Assembly: GCF_030407495.1 (NCBI RefSeq)
Contig: NZ_JASDDG010000027.1
Coordinates: forward strand, 1-64,000
Direction of reading: 5' to 3'
Source: Arthrobacter sp. APC 3897
GTDB lineage: Bacteria; Actinomycetota; Actinomycetes; Actinomycetales; Micrococcaceae
DNA: 64,000 nt
The notes beneath the pieces are model-generated. The model searched no databases. It saw only the letters and a list, made by a program, of their open reading frames with translations, and had not been told where the DNA came from. Of this stretch, positions 1 through 9,290 are shown one piece after another. The translations under genes and the position numbers were made by a program. Position 1 is the first letter of the stretch, and the number at the start of each line of letters is the position of its first letter.

Positions 1-1168
1 GCACGTCGGCAATGGCGGCGTTGATCCCGTTGTAGGCCGCATTGGACTTGGGTGCGGTGGCAATGTGCACCACGGCTTCAGCCAGGATGATCCGGCCTTC
101 CGGCATGCCGATCATCTGCACTGCCTGGGCAGCGGCAACGGCGGTCTGCAGCGCGGTGGGATCCGCCATGCCCACGTCTTCGGCCGCGGAAATCATCAGC
201 CGGCGCGAAATGAAGCGCGGGTCCTCCCCCGCTTCCAGCATCTTGGCCAGGTAGTGCAGGGCGGCGTCCACGTCGGAGCCGCGCAGGGACTTGATGAAGG
301 CGCTGGTGACGTCATAGTGCTGGTCCCCGGCACGGTCATAGCGCAGCGCCGCCACGTCCAGTGCCTTTTCGGCGTCGCTCAGGGTGACCTCGGGGATGTC
401 CCCGCCTCCGGTGCGTTCGGAATAGGCGACGCCGGCGGCGGCTTCCAGCGCGGTCAGGCCGCGCCGGGCGTCCCCGGCGGCCAGCCGCACCAGGTGCTCC
501 AGGGCTTCGTCGCTGAGCCGGACCCGGCCGGCCAGACCCCGCTCATCCGTTACGGCACGCTGCAGCAGCGCGGCAATATCCTCTTCGGTGAGCGGCTTCA
601 GGGTAAGGAGCAGGGACCGGGACAGCAGCGGCGAGACGACGGAAAACGACGGATTTTCGGTAGTGGCCGCCACGAGGACCACCCACCGGTTTTCCACCCC
701 GGGCAGCAGCGCGTCCTGCTGGGCCTTGTTGAAGCGGTGGATCTCATCCAGGAACAGGACGGTGGTGATGCGGTGCAAATCACGGTTGGTGAGGGCCTCT
801 TCCATGACGCGCCGGACGTCCTTCACACCGGCGGTGATGGCGGAGAGCTCAACGAACTTTCGGCCCGAGCCGCGCGCCACCACATGCGCCAGGGTGGTTT
901 TTCCGGTGCCCGGAGGTCCCCACAGCATGACCGAAGACGGCCCGGCCGGACCACGGTCATCAGCCGATTCAGCCAGGGTGCGCAGCGGAGATCCCGGCCC
1001 GAGCAGATGCTGCTGGCCCACTACTTCGTCAAGGGTGCGCGGCCGCATCCGCACGGCCAGCGGGCTGCGCGGGCGCTTGGGGGCGCCGTCGTCCGCGGCG
1101 GCGCCGAATTCCGTGCCGTCGTCGTCCATGCCGGAGGTCTCGCTGTCGCTGCTGAACAAATCACTCAC
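1..1168 (-). CDS. rarA: Replication-associated recombination protein A (RarA/MgsA), 3' end outside the window
   Basis: AAA+ ATPase of the RarA/MgsA/WRNIP1 family, which acts at stalled replication forks. Reading the complementary strand from a GTG at 1168 gives a protein starting [10 protein letters not shown]. It then shows the family opening [18 protein letters not shown], the Walker A motif GPPGTGKTT, the Walker B stretch [13 protein letters not shown], the sensor 1 stretch TTENPSF, and the C-terminal [17 protein letters not shown] region. About 389 residues are visible; the family is usually 430-480 long, so only the extreme C-terminus is missing at the left edge. It is transcribed away from the VLRF1 gene. 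A second RarA starts at 63579. Family assignment is firm; the exact start is the best of a few nearby choices. Confidence 0.93.
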   Translation of the reverse strand, partial: MSDLFSSDSETSGMDDDGTEFGAAADDGAPKRPRSPLAVRMRPRTLDEVVGQQHLLGPGSPLRTLAESADDRGPAGPSSVMLWGPPGTGKTTLAHVVARGSGRKFVELSAITAGVKDVRRVMEEALTNRDLHRITTVLFLDEIHRFNKAQQDALLPGVENRWVVLVAATTENPSFSVVSPLLSRSLLLTLKPLTEEDIAALLQRAVTDERGLAGRVRLSDEALEHLVRLAAGDARRGLTALEAAAGVAYSERTGGGDIPEVTLSDAEKALDVAALRYDRAGDQHYDVTSAFIKSLRGSDVDAALHYLAKMLEAGEDPRFISRRLMISAAEDVGMADPTALQTAVAAAQAVQMIGMPEGRIILAEAVVHIATAPKSNAAYNGINAAIADV

Positions 1169-1260
1169 CACCCAAGGCTACTCGTGCCGTAGCGTGGGGT
1201 TGGCCCGGCGGACGCCGGGCGCTGTTCACCTCGGGTGGGCAGCCTCACCAGGAGAATCAA

Positions 1261-1895
1261 TGCCCGCCACACGCACCACCTATGTTTCAGCGCAGCGGCT
1301 GCCGGGCTGGCTGGACCGCCTGGCCGCCGGAGCCGGACCGCTGGACATCGCCCCCGAACACGGCGGACTTCGGGTGTCCGCGGCAAACGGGACCGAGGCT
1401 GAACTGTTTGCTCCATGGCCCGACGACGGGCGTCCGGGACGGGGCGCCAACGACGTCGAGCGTCTGATTTCGCTGGCCGGCCAGTCCAGGACGCTCGGGA
1501 TTGTACTGCTGCGCCGCGGCGGCTACGCGGCGGGCGTTGCCCGGGAGGGGCAACTGCTGGGGTCCAAAGCCGGCAACCGCTACGTGCAGTCCCGCACTGC
1601 TGCCGGCGGCGGGTCGCAGCAGCGTTTCGCCCGGCGGCGGGCCAACCAGGCTGACGCACTGGTGGAGACCGCCGCCGAACAGGCCGCCCGCATTTTCGCC
1701 GGTCATCCCCCGGAGTATCTGGTGTTCGGCGGTGACCGGGCCCTGATCGAGGTGCTGGCGAGGGAGAAGGTCTTTGCTCCGTGGAGCGGGCTGACCCGGC
1801 TGCGTCCGCTCGAGATTCAGGACCCCAAACTGGCGGTCCTGGCCCGCGCGGCGAAGGACGCGTGCTCCGTTTTCATCCGTATCACCGTGCCCTAG
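1261..1895 (+). CDS. Actinobacterial VLRF1-type release factor / peptidyl-tRNA hydrolase
   Basis: Predicted ribosome-rescue protein of the acVLRF1 family (eRF1-like domain related to Vms1/ANKZF1), expected to cleave peptidyl-tRNA on stalled large subunits. The 211-residue protein has the family core around residues 100-140: GNRYVQSRTAAGG followed by GSQQRFARRRANQ, the equivalent of the eRF1 GGQ loop with its glutamine kept. The ATG at 1261 is preceded by AGGAG at a good distance. The gene is divergent from rarA with 92 bp between the starts, so the two may share a promoter region. Function is inferred from the family; the protein has no other recognisable domain. Confidence 0.85.
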
Positions 1896-1956
1896 TACTT
1901 TTCCGGGACAGTGCTTTCCCGGGACGGGACCCTGCCGTGGCGCAACCGCACGAAAC

Positions 1957-3057
1957 TCAGCCGGCCGGCCCGAACAGGCGGCGGAGAATCACCGCTGCCG
2001 GCTCTTGCGCAGCATGCCGGAACCCTGTGCCGGCCCACAGGCTAACGGCTTCCTGGTTGCCCGCCGCTGCGGCGGCGGCCCGCAGCGGACCGGTGATGTG
2101 GTTGACGTACGGGTAGGCGTCCGGGGCATCCGGATAAGCTCGCATGAAGTCATTGGTCAGTCCCCTGGCCGGGCGGCCGGAGAAGGCCCGGGTCAGCGAT
2201 GTGACAGGATCCCTGCGGCCCTGCGCGGCATCCGTCAACGCGGAGCGGTGCACCCTGCTGGTCCCGGCTTCGTTGCTGAGCAGGAGCAGGGTTCCCACTT
2301 GGACGGCATCTGCTCCGGCTGCCCGGGCGGCAGAAGCGTCCTCCGGCGTGGAAATCCCTCCTGCGGCAACCAGCGGGAGCGGGCAGGCCTGCCGAACCTG
2401 AACCAACAGATCAGCCAGCGGGGCCTCCCCCGGCGGTTTTCCGCTGTCGAGGGTTCCCCGGTGTCCGCCCGCCTCAGGCCCCTGTACACACAGAATGTCC
2501 GCTCCGGCCTCGGCCGCCGCGCGGGCCTCCCCGGCATCGGTGACCGTCACCACGCTGCAGATTCCCTGTGCGGCGAGCTCCGCAAAGATCGCCGGTTCCG
2601 GCAGACCAAAGGTGAAAGACACTACCGGGACCCGCTCCCGAAGGATCAGTGCCAGCTTGGCCTGCCAGCCGTCGTCGTCGTTTGGATCCGGTATACCGGG
2701 TTCGGTAATCGTGGCTCCGTCAGGAGCCGGCCCTTCCGCTGCAGTCAGGCGGTCACGGAAAGTCCGGGCCGCTTCGATTCTTCGGGCCCGGGCTGCGGCC
2801 TTCCCCGCCTGATTCTGCTCGGCCGCCGGGTAGGTGCCGGCAGCATCCGGAACGAAGAGATTCACGCCGAAGGGCCCCGCGCTGAGCCTGCGCAGCCGGG
2901 TGATCTGGTCCGCCACGGCTGAGGCATCCTTGTAGCCGGCGGCCAGGAAGCCGAGCCCGCCGGCCTCCCCTGCTGCGGCAGCCAGCTCCGGGGTGGAAGG
3001 CCCTCCGGCCATGGGGGCGCCAATGACCGGAAGGGCGAGGGAGTCCAGGGTGAACAC
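1957..3057 (-). CDS. Nitronate monooxygenase (2-nitropropane dioxygenase family)
   Basis: FMN-dependent TIM-barrel enzyme that oxidises alkyl nitronates such as propionate 3-nitronate. The N-terminus LALPVIGAPMAGG is the classic start of the barrel, EAGGHRG carries the likely catalytic histidine, and AAGGISTPEDA followed by GADAVQVGT forms the FMN phosphate site. From a GTG at 3057 the length is 366 residues, normal for the family. Longer starts (up to 3144) would run back into the phzF-like gene and add non-homologous sequence, so the GTG is preferred. It lies 10 bp after the stop of the phzF-like gene on the same strand, so the two are almost certainly co-transcribed. The physiological substrate is not evident. 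Confidence 0.88.
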   Translation of the reverse strand: MFTLDSLALPVIGAPMAGGPSTPELAAAAGEAGGLGFLAAGYKDASAVADQITRLRRLSAGPFGVNLFVPDAAGTYPAAEQNQAGKAAARARRIEAARTFRDRLTAAEGPAPDGATITEPGIPDPNDDDGWQAKLALILRERVPVVSFTFGLPEPAIFAELAAQGICSVVTVTDAGEARAAAEAGADILCVQGPEAGGHRGTLDSGKPPGEAPLADLLVQVRQACPLPLVAAGGISTPEDASAARAAGADAVQVGTLLLLSNEAGTSRVHRSALTDAAQGRRDPVTSLTRAFSGRPARGLTNDFMRAYPDAPDAYPYVNHITGPLRAAAAAAGNQEAVSLWAGTGFRHAAQEPAAVILRRLFGPAG

Positions 3058-3067
3058 AGTGCCCGCT

Positions 3068-3904
3068 TTACAGTGTGACGGTGCCGTCAATGCAGGTGAC
3101 GGTGGAACCGCCCACCCAGATCTTGCCGTCCCGGGTGAAAACACGGACCCGCCCGGAACGCTGGACGGCAGTGCCCTGGGTAACCACGTACCGCTCCGGC
3201 GCCAGTGAGGCGCCGATCAGCCACTGGGCCAGACCGGCATTGAGGCTGCCGGTGACCGGATCCTCCCGGACCCCGAGGTCCGGCACAAAGGCCCGCACCT
3301 CAAAGTCCGTTTCCGCGTCCGCGGGCTGCGCACCAATAACCCCGACCCGCAGCTTGCCCATGACCGCGGGGTCCGGGTTAAGCCCCAGAACGGTTGCGGC
3401 GTCGGGCAGCAGCAGCCCCAGCCAGCCCGGTCCGTTGTCGATCCAGTTGGAGGCAAGGACCTCCCCCGGCTCCAGGCCCAGCGCCCGCGTAGCCTGGTCC
3501 AGGACGTCGTCCTCCAGCTCACCGGAGCGCAGCAGGGGCGGTGCGGCAAACGCGGCAATGCCGGCATTGGCGTGCAGCGTCACCAATCCGATCCCGCATT
3601 CCTGGACAACCACGTCGGGGTACCGGCGCTTGGCCCCGGACTCCAGCCAGGCGTGGCACGTTCCCAGCGTGGGGTGTCCCGCAAACGGAATCTCGCCGCC
3701 GGGAGTGAAGATCCGGACCCGGTAGTCGGCTCCGTCCACGGTGGGCGGCAGGACGAAGGTCGTCTCGGAAAGATTGGTCCACCGCGCATACGACGCCATC
3801 TCGGCGTCCGTCATCCCTTCCGCTTCGAGCACCACTGCCAGTGGGTTGCCCAAATAGGGCTCACTGCCGAATACGTCTACCTGCTTAAACCAGCGCTGTT
3901 TCAT
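3068..3904 (-). CDS. PhzF family isomerase/epimerase-like protein
   Basis: 278-residue protein of the PhzF/diaminopimelate-epimerase-like fold. The N-terminus KQVDVFGSEPYLGNPLAVV is the family signature, and LSETTFVLPP places the catalytic glutamate at residue 47. FTPGGEIPFAGHPTLG and the C-terminal DLGVREDPVTGSLNAGLAQW are the other conserved blocks. No phenazine genes are nearby, so this is a stand-alone PhzF-like protein whose substrate cannot be read from sequence. It is the first gene of a two-gene unit with the nitronate monooxygenase. The riboswitch-controlled flavin reductase lies upstream on the opposite strand. Confidence 0.9.
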   Translation of the reverse strand: MKQRWFKQVDVFGSEPYLGNPLAVVLEAEGMTDAEMASYARWTNLSETTFVLPPTVDGADYRVRIFTPGGEIPFAGHPTLGTCHAWLESGAKRRYPDVVVQECGIGLVTLHANAGIAAFAAPPLLRSGELEDDVLDQATRALGLEPGEVLASNWIDNGPGWLGLLLPDAATVLGLNPDPAVMGKLRVGVIGAQPADAETDFEVRAFVPDLGVREDPVTGSLNAGLAQWLIGASLAPERYVVTQGTAVQRSGRVRVFTRDGKIWVGGSTVTCIDGTVTL

Positions 3905-4007
3905 TCTGGAAACTGTATCGCGTCAAACGCGCGGGTTTTATGAAGCGGAGTTTACGAACTGTGGCAGGGGTTTGTATCCCGATGCCTCCCCGCCTAGGTT
4001 GGAGCAA

Positions 4008-4088
4008 GAATCAAGAGTTCCAGCCACGGGCCCTGGCCGGCTGGACGGCAACCCTCTCGCCGTAGCGGGGTGCTCCAGGTGACGATTC
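4008..4088 (+). ncRNA. SAM riboswitch, SAM-IV / SAM-I-IV variant type
   Basis: The leader of the flavin reductase gene carries the core of an S-adenosylmethionine aptamer. P1 pairs GAATC (4008-4012) with GATTC (4084-4088). P2 pairs CCAGCC (4020-4025) with GGCTGG (4039-4044). This is followed by the conserved joining segment CGGCAACCCTC, a P3 hairpin closed by CCC/GGG with GCGGGGTGC on its 3' side, and the closing CAGGTGA before P1. This order and these conserved bases match the SAM-IV family known in Actinomycetales. The aptamer ends 92 nt before the coding sequence. No T-tract terminator is seen in between, so control is more likely translational. Motif recognition is by eye, not by covariance model. 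Confidence 0.85.
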
Positions 4089-4180
4089 GGCCGTCCGTAT
4101 TCCACCCGGTCCGGCAAGTACCGCGCTTCGCTTCCGCACTTTTGGGTTGCGGGCGCTTGAGGCAGAGGATCTATTTGAGC

Positions 4181-4687
4181 ATGGCACTTTTGACCGACCT
4201 TCAGCCCGCTGCACTGCGGCAGGCCTTCTCCCGCTTTCCGTCCGGCGTAGCCGCCCTGTGCGCGGTCATTGACGGGCAGCCGCAGGGTCTCGTGGCTTCG
4301 TCTTTCACCGTGGGCGTCTCCATGGATCCGCCGCTGGTGATGTTTGCCGTGCAGAACACGTCCCGCACCTGGCCGGTACTGCGGAGCGCAGCCCGGATTG
4401 GCGTGTCGGTGCTGGGCTCCGGTCATGAGGGCGTCTGCAGGCAGATTGCGTCCAAGGACGGGGACCGCTTTACCGGCCTGGAGCTGCACACCGACGAGTC
4501 CGGATCACTGTTCCTGGACCGGGCCGCCCTCTGGCTTGAATGCTCAGTGGAGAATGAGGTGCCCGCGGGCGACCACTGCGTGGTGCTGCTCCGCGTTCAC
4601 GGGCACGCTTCGCATGACGACGCGCATGAACCGCTGGTCTTCCACGGCTCGGCTTTCCGGCACCTGAGCGTCCCCGAGTTCGCCTGA
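4181..4687 (+). CDS. Flavin reductase family protein (FMN-binding split barrel)
   Basis: 168-residue NAD(P)H:flavin oxidoreductase-like protein. LRQAFSRFPSGVAALCAV followed by GLVASSFTVGVSMDPPLVMFAV is the canonical flavin reductase N-terminal half, and a terminal HLSVPEF is typical. Such proteins usually supply reduced FMN/FAD to a two-component monooxygenase. A TTG at 4175 is an alternative start and lies closer to the GAGGA ribosome site at 4165-4169; the ATG at 4181 is used here. The gene stands alone behind a SAM-type riboswitch, which suggests a role in methionine or organosulfur metabolism. No partner monooxygenase lies next to it. Confidence 0.87.
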   Translation: MALLTDLQPAALRQAFSRFPSGVAALCAVIDGQPQGLVASSFTVGVSMDPPLVMFAVQNTSRTWPVLRSAARIGVSVLGSGHEGVCRQIASKDGDRFTGLELHTDESGSLFLDRAALWLECSVENEVPAGDHCVVLLRVHGHASHDDAHEPLVFHGSAFRHLSVPEFA

Positions 4688-4826
4688 CCCGCGGGCCCGG
4701 CCCAGCCCGGGTTCCTCCCCCGCCGGTTCCCTCCGCTTTGGGAAATCCCTGCCGTGGCGAACCGGTCTTTTTCCCACAACGGAGCGAACCGGACAATCGG
4801 GGACAAAACGGAAGATATGAACCGGG

Positions 4827-4859
4827 GAAGCCCGGCCGTCACTATGGCGGCCGGGCTTC
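4827..4859. terminator. Bidirectional intrinsic terminator between flavin reductase and aspS
   Basis: Perfect 12-bp inverted repeat GAAGCCCGGCCG / CGGCCGGGCTTC with a 9-nt loop, placed between the convergent flavin reductase and aspS genes. No long T-tract follows on either strand, as is common in high-GC actinobacteria. Confidence 0.75.
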
Positions 4860-4967
4860 GTGCTGTCCGGGTTTACCTCCGGTGTTTCCCGTCCCGTTTC
4901 CTCCGTTTCCGGTGGTGCCGGTGAACCTGTGTCAGGGACCCGCCGGGCTGTGTGCCCGCCGGGACGC

Positions 4968-6752
4968 TTAGCTTTCCTGCGGCTTGTCCTGCTTCTTCTC
5001 CGGCTTGAAGTCAACGCCGGCTTCCTTGCGCTGCTGGGCCGTGATCGGAGCCGGTGCGGCGGTCAGCGGGTCGTAGCCGCCGCCGGACTTCGGGAAGGCA
5101 ATGACGTCGCGGATGGAATCGCTGCCGGCGAGCAGTGCCACCACGCGGTCCCAGCCAAAGGCGATGCCGCCGTGGGGCGGTGCGCCGTACTTGAATCCTT
5201 CAAGCAGGAAGCCGAACTTCTCCTGTGCGTCTTCCTGTGAAAGGCCCATCACCTTGAAGACGCGTTCCTGCACATCGCGCTGGTGGATACGGATGGAGCC
5301 GCCGCCGATTTCGTTGCCGTTGCAGACAATGTCGTACGCGTAGGCCAGGGCCGATGCGGGATCCGTGTCGAAGGTGTCCATGAACTCGGGCTTCGGCGAG
5401 GTGAAGGCGTGGTGAACCGCGGTCCAGGCACCGCCGCCCACAGCTACGTCGCCCGCGGCAACAGCTGCGGAAGCCGGCTCGAACATGGGGGCGTCAACAA
5501 CCCAGACAAACGCCCAGTCGTTCGGATCGATCAGGCCCGTGCGGTGGCCGATCTCCACGCGGGCTGCGCCGAGAAGTGCGCGTGCCTCGGTCTTTTCGCC
5601 TGCACCGAAGAAGATGCAGTCGCCGGGGTTGGCGCCTACCTTGTCAGCAAGGTTTTCGCGCTCGAAGTCGGTGAGGTTCTTGGCAACGGGACCGGTCAGG
5701 GTGCCGTCTTCCTGCACCAGCACGTAGGCCAGGCCCTTGGCACCGCGCTGCTTGGCCCATTCCTGCCAGGCATCGAGGGTGCGGCGCGCCTGCGAGGCAC
5801 CACCGGGCATGACGACGGCGCCCACGTAGGGTGCCTGGAACACGCGGAAGGTGGTGTCCTTGAAGAACTCGGTGAGTTCGGTCAGTTCCAGGCCGAAACG
5901 CAGATCCGGCTTGTCTGAGCCGTAGCGGGCCATGGCATCCGCGTAGGTCATGCGCGGGATCGGCGTGGTGATGTCGACGTCGATCAGTTTCCACAGCGCC
6001 TTCACCACGGCCTCGCCGAGCGCGATGATGTCATCTTCCTCGACGAAGCTGGCTTCGATGTCCAGCTGGGTGAACTCCGGCTGGCGGTCCGCGCGGAAGT
6101 CTTCGTCGCGGTAGCAGCGGGCAATCTGGTAGTACTTTTCGAATCCGCCCACCTGCAGCAGCTGCTTGAACAGCTGGGGTGACTGCGGCAGGGCGTACCA
6201 GGAGCCCGGAGCCAGACGCGCGGGAACCACGAAGTCGCGGGCGCCCTCGGGGGTGGAACGCGTCAGCGTGGGCGTCTCAATTTCCACGTAGCCTTCGTCG
6301 TGCAGCAGGTTGCGGGCCACGCGGTTGGCTTCGGAGCGCAGGCGCATGTTCCGTGCGGGTGCAGGACGGCGCAGGTCCAGGTAGCGGTGCTTCAGGCGGG
6401 CTTCTTCGCCAACCTCCACGTGCTCGTCAATCTGGAACGGCAGCGGGTCGGAGGTGTTCAGGACCACCACGTCGTCAGCGATGATTTCCACTTCACCGGT
6501 GGCCAGTGAAGGGTTTTCATTGCCTTCCGGACGCTTCTGCACGGTGCCGGTGATCTGGAGAACGTATTCGTTGCGCAGTCCGTGGAAGACGTCCTCTTCG
6601 CGAACCACCACCTGGGCCACTCCGGAGGCATCCCGGAGGTCAAGGAAGGCCACGCCGCCGTGGTCCCGGCGTCGGGCCACCCAGCCAGCGAGGGTGACGG
6701 TCTGTCCAATATGCTCGGCCCTCAGGGAACCAAGGGCATGAGTGCGCAGCAC
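4968..6752 (-). CDS. aspS: Aspartyl-tRNA synthetase
   Basis: Class IIb aminoacyl-tRNA synthetase charging tRNA-Asp in the cytoplasm. The 594-residue protein has the bacterial layout: N-terminal OB anticodon-binding domain (about residues 1-110, with the typical opening LRTHALGSL), class II motif 2 [20 protein letters not shown], the bacterial GAD insertion domain in the middle, and motif 3 [13 protein letters not shown] near the C-terminus. Its length is normal. Bacteria lacking asparaginyl-tRNA synthetase usually have a non-discriminating form that feeds GatCAB; that question cannot be settled from this window. It is monocistronic and divergent from the APC permease. Confidence 0.97.
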   Translation of the reverse strand: MLRTHALGSLRAEHIGQTVTLAGWVARRRDHGGVAFLDLRDASGVAQVVVREEDVFHGLRNEYVLQITGTVQKRPEGNENPSLATGEVEIIADDVVVLNTSDPLPFQIDEHVEVGEEARLKHRYLDLRRPAPARNMRLRSEANRVARNLLHDEGYVEIETPTLTRSTPEGARDFVVPARLAPGSWYALPQSPQLFKQLLQVGGFEKYYQIARCYRDEDFRADRQPEFTQLDIEASFVEEDDIIALGEAVVKALWKLIDVDITTPIPRMTYADAMARYGSDKPDLRFGLELTELTEFFKDTTFRVFQAPYVGAVVMPGGASQARRTLDAWQEWAKQRGAKGLAYVLVQEDGTLTGPVAKNLTDFERENLADKVGANPGDCIFFGAGEKTEARALLGAARVEIGHRTGLIDPNDWAFVWVVDAPMFEPASAAVAAGDVAVGGGAWTAVHHAFTSPKPEFMDTFDTDPASALAYAYDIVCNGNEIGGGSIRIHQRDVQERVFKVMGLSQEDAQEKFGFLLEGFKYGAPPHGGIAFGWDRVVALLAGSDSIRDVIAFPKSGGGYDPLTAAPAPITAQQRKEAGVDFKPEKKQDKPQES

Positions 6753-6918
6753 AGCAGTCCTTTCAAGATTGCTTGCGGAAACCGCTGTTCCCGCTCATTG
6801 TGAATACAAGTTCTCTTCATGAGTTTACCGGTGTTCACATCCTTTCCCCGCCAAGGGCACCGCTGCGCAGCCCGGTGCGGGCGCGGCACCGCCCGGGCCC
6901 GACTGAATGGAGGGGCAC

Positions 6919-8223
6919 GTGTCCGGAAGCTCCGCAGCGAAACTCCCGCTGGGCGGTTTCGACGCCACCACCGCGGGCATCGGCTGCATGGTGGGCGGCG
7001 GGATCTTTGTGGTCCTGCCTCCGGTCGCGAACGCTGCCGGTTTCTCCCTTGCAGCTTCTCTGGCCCTCGCCGCCCTCGTGGCCTACTGCACCGCAGCATC
7101 AACCTTCCTGCTCAGTGCCGGACTGCGCATCAGCGGCCACCGCAACGCCGGCGGAACTGCTCGTTCTGCGGCGAGGGTCCTGATGGGGCCGTCTATGGGA
7201 TTCTTCACCGGTTGGACCATGGTGTGCGCGCTGGTGACTTCCGCGGCGGTGCTTGCACTGGCCTTCGGCTTGTATGTCCTTCCGGACCAGGCCCGGCCCG
7301 CAGCCGCAGGAGCAGCCCTGGCTGCGACCGCCCTGAACCTGTTCGGCCTCCGGCGCAGCACCTGGGTCATCCGTTTTGTGCTGGCTTTCGTCATCGGCGT
7401 GCTGGGTTTCGGGATTGTGGTCGCCTTCAATGAGGCCGGCGGACCGCCGCCGCAGCCGGGAGTGCTGGAGGAGGCGCAGTCGACCGCCGGGTTGCTTCAG
7501 GGTGCGGCCTTCGCCTTTTTTGCCTTTGCCGGATACGCCCGCCTTGCGGCCGGCGGCTTTCGGGTCCGCGCACCGGAGCGCAACCTCCCCCGGGTCATTC
7601 CGGCGTCCATCCTCGCGGCCCTTGTCCTGTACCTGCTGGTTGCCCTGTCACTGGTGACATGGTTTCAGGGTCCGGCCGGTTTGGCGGCGTCGGTAACCCC
7701 GCTTCGGGACCCGGTGGCTGCCGTGGGGCTGGGCATCGGCACCGGCGCCGTGGCGATTGCCGCCGGCGCCGCAAGTCTGTGCGGGGTCTGGGTCCTGGTG
7801 GAGGGAAGCGCCCGCACCGCTGCCGCGATGGCCGGCGACGGCGACCTTCCCCGGGTCTTTGCACCTGCCGGCCGGAAAGGCCCCGTGCCGTGGCCGGCGG
7901 TGGCCGCGGCAGGTGCCGCCGTCGTCATCCTGGTACTGACGGTGAGTCTGGGCACCCTGCTGGGCCTGGCCTGCTTTGCCCTGCTGCTGCACGCCGCCAT
8001 CACCAATCTGTGCGGCTATTCGCTGGAACACCGGCGCTGGTACACGCCCCGGGCCGTGAATTTGGCGGGATTGGCCGGAGCACTGATCACCGCGCTGAGC
8101 CTGCCGCCGCTGCCGATTGTGCTGATGCTGCTCGTGCTGGTGTTCGGGCTGGTGGTGCGGCTGACCTTCCGCCGGCCCGGGGCAGCTCCCCCGGCGGGCG
8201 GGGCATCACAGCCTCCGCCCTGA
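6919..8223 (+). CDS. APC-superfamily amino acid permease
   Basis: Integral membrane transporter of about 434 residues with roughly 12 hydrophobic segments. The first helix carries the APC signature LGGFDATTAGIGCMVGGGIFV, where the glycine-rich break contributes to substrate binding in LeuT-fold carriers. FAFFAFAGYARLAAGGFRVRAPERNLPR is the typical helix 6/loop region. The GTG at 6919 is chosen because GGAGGGG sits just before it; an in-frame ATG at 6907 overlaps that site. It is a single gene, divergent from aspS and convergent with the deaminase gene (6-bp gap). The substrate is unknown. Confidence 0.85.
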   Translation: MSGSSAAKLPLGGFDATTAGIGCMVGGGIFVVLPPVANAAGFSLAASLALAALVAYCTAASTFLLSAGLRISGHRNAGGTARSAARVLMGPSMGFFTGWTMVCALVTSAAVLALAFGLYVLPDQARPAAAGAALAATALNLFGLRRSTWVIRFVLAFVIGVLGFGIVVAFNEAGGPPPQPGVLEEAQSTAGLLQGAAFAFFAFAGYARLAAGGFRVRAPERNLPRVIPASILAALVLYLLVALSLVTWFQGPAGLAASVTPLRDPVAAVGLGIGTGAVAIAAGAASLCGVWVLVEGSARTAAAMAGDGDLPRVFAPAGRKGPVPWPAVAAAGAAVVILVLTVSLGTLLGLACFALLLHAAITNLCGYSLEHRRWYTPRAVNLAGLAGALITALSLPPLPIVLMLLVLVFGLVVRLTFRRPGAAPPAGGASQPPP

Positions 8224-8229
8224 CCCGCA

Positions 8230-9243
8230 CTAGTCCTGCGCCGCCCGCCAGGAGCTGATCATTTCCAGCAGCTCGGCACGACGGGACGGCTGCGCAAAGG
8301 AAGCCTCCACGGAGTTGACCGCAAGCTCAGCCAGCTGATCAGCACTCAGGTCGAAGGTGTCCCGCAGCAGCGCAAAGTTGTCATCCACGTAACCGCCAAA
8401 GTAGGCCGGGTCATCGGAGTTCACCGATACGTTCAGCCCGCGGGCCAGCATCTGCGGCAGCGGATGATCGGCCAGGGTCTCCACCGAACGGAGCCGGACA
8501 TTGGACAGCGGGCAGATGGTGAGGGGAACCCTCTCCCGCACCAGGCGGTCCACCAACCCGGTGTCATCCAGGCAGCGGACGCCGTGGTCGATCCGGTCCA
8601 CCAGCAGCAGGTCCAGCGCCTGCTCAATGTAGTGGGAGGGGCCTTCTTCTCCGGCGTGGGCAACGCATTTCAGGCCGGCGCCGCGGGCCATCCGGTACAG
8701 GTCCACGAAGCCTTCGGGCGGGTTCCCCGTCTCAGCGGAGTCCAGGCCAATCCCCACGATGGGCGCCTTGGAGGCAATCAGCTGTGCCAGGACGTCTTCG
8801 GCTTCGGCCGCAGGGCGGTCCCGGAGGAACGCCGCGATCAATTCTGTGGAGATGCCGAACTCTTCCAGGCTGGTGGCCAGGACTGAGGAAACCCCGTTGA
8901 TGCATGCCTCCAGCGGCACTCCGCGGAGCAGGTGGGCCTGCGGGTCAACCATCATTTCGACGTGCCGCACCCCTGCGGCGGCGGCCCGCTGCAGGTATGC
9001 GCGGGTCATGTCGGCGAAGTCCGCTTCGGTCCGCAGCACTTCCATGTTGGCGTAGTAAAGGTCCAGGAAGGACTGCAGATCGGTGAATTCGTACCGGCTG
9101 CGCAACTCCTCGATGTTGGCGTAGGGAAGTGTGATTCCGTTCCGTGCCGCAAGTTTGAAGATCAGCTCGGGTTCGAGGGTGCCTTCGATGTGCAGGTGCA
9201 GTTCGGCGCAGGGAAGCTGGAGTTCATTTGGTGCAGTGGACAT
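8230..9243 (-). CDS. add: Adenosine/adenine deaminase family protein
   Basis: Zinc amidohydrolase that deaminates adenosine or adenine in purine salvage. The metal and catalytic motifs are all present in 337 residues: ELHLHIEGTLEPEL, AHAGEEGPSHYI, DRIDHGVRC and VNSDDPAYFGGYV. The form HAGEEGP is more typical of the adenine deaminase (type 2) branch than of true adenosine deaminase, so the substrate may be adenine or an N6-modified adenine; that is an inference. It follows the small membrane protein gene on the same strand with a 47-bp gap and may be co-transcribed with it. Confidence 0.9.
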   Translation of the reverse strand: MSTAPNELQLPCAELHLHIEGTLEPELIFKLAARNGITLPYANIEELRSRYEFTDLQSFLDLYYANMEVLRTEADFADMTRAYLQRAAAAGVRHVEMMVDPQAHLLRGVPLEACINGVSSVLATSLEEFGISTELIAAFLRDRPAAEAEDVLAQLIASKAPIVGIGLDSAETGNPPEGFVDLYRMARGAGLKCVAHAGEEGPSHYIEQALDLLLVDRIDHGVRCLDDTGLVDRLVRERVPLTICPLSNVRLRSVETLADHPLPQMLARGLNVSVNSDDPAYFGGYVDDNFALLRDTFDLSADQLAELAVNSVEASFAQPSRRAELLEMISSWRAAQD

Positions 9244-9290
9244 GATTTAAGCCTAGGCGATATCCGGGGTGTCCCGGCGCCGGAGCTGCT

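Noticed and set aside
65-1192. 375-codon plus-strand frame opposite rarA
   Set aside because: The complementary strand gives RarA with Walker A and B motifs; the plus-strand translation is Gly/Gln/His-rich noise.
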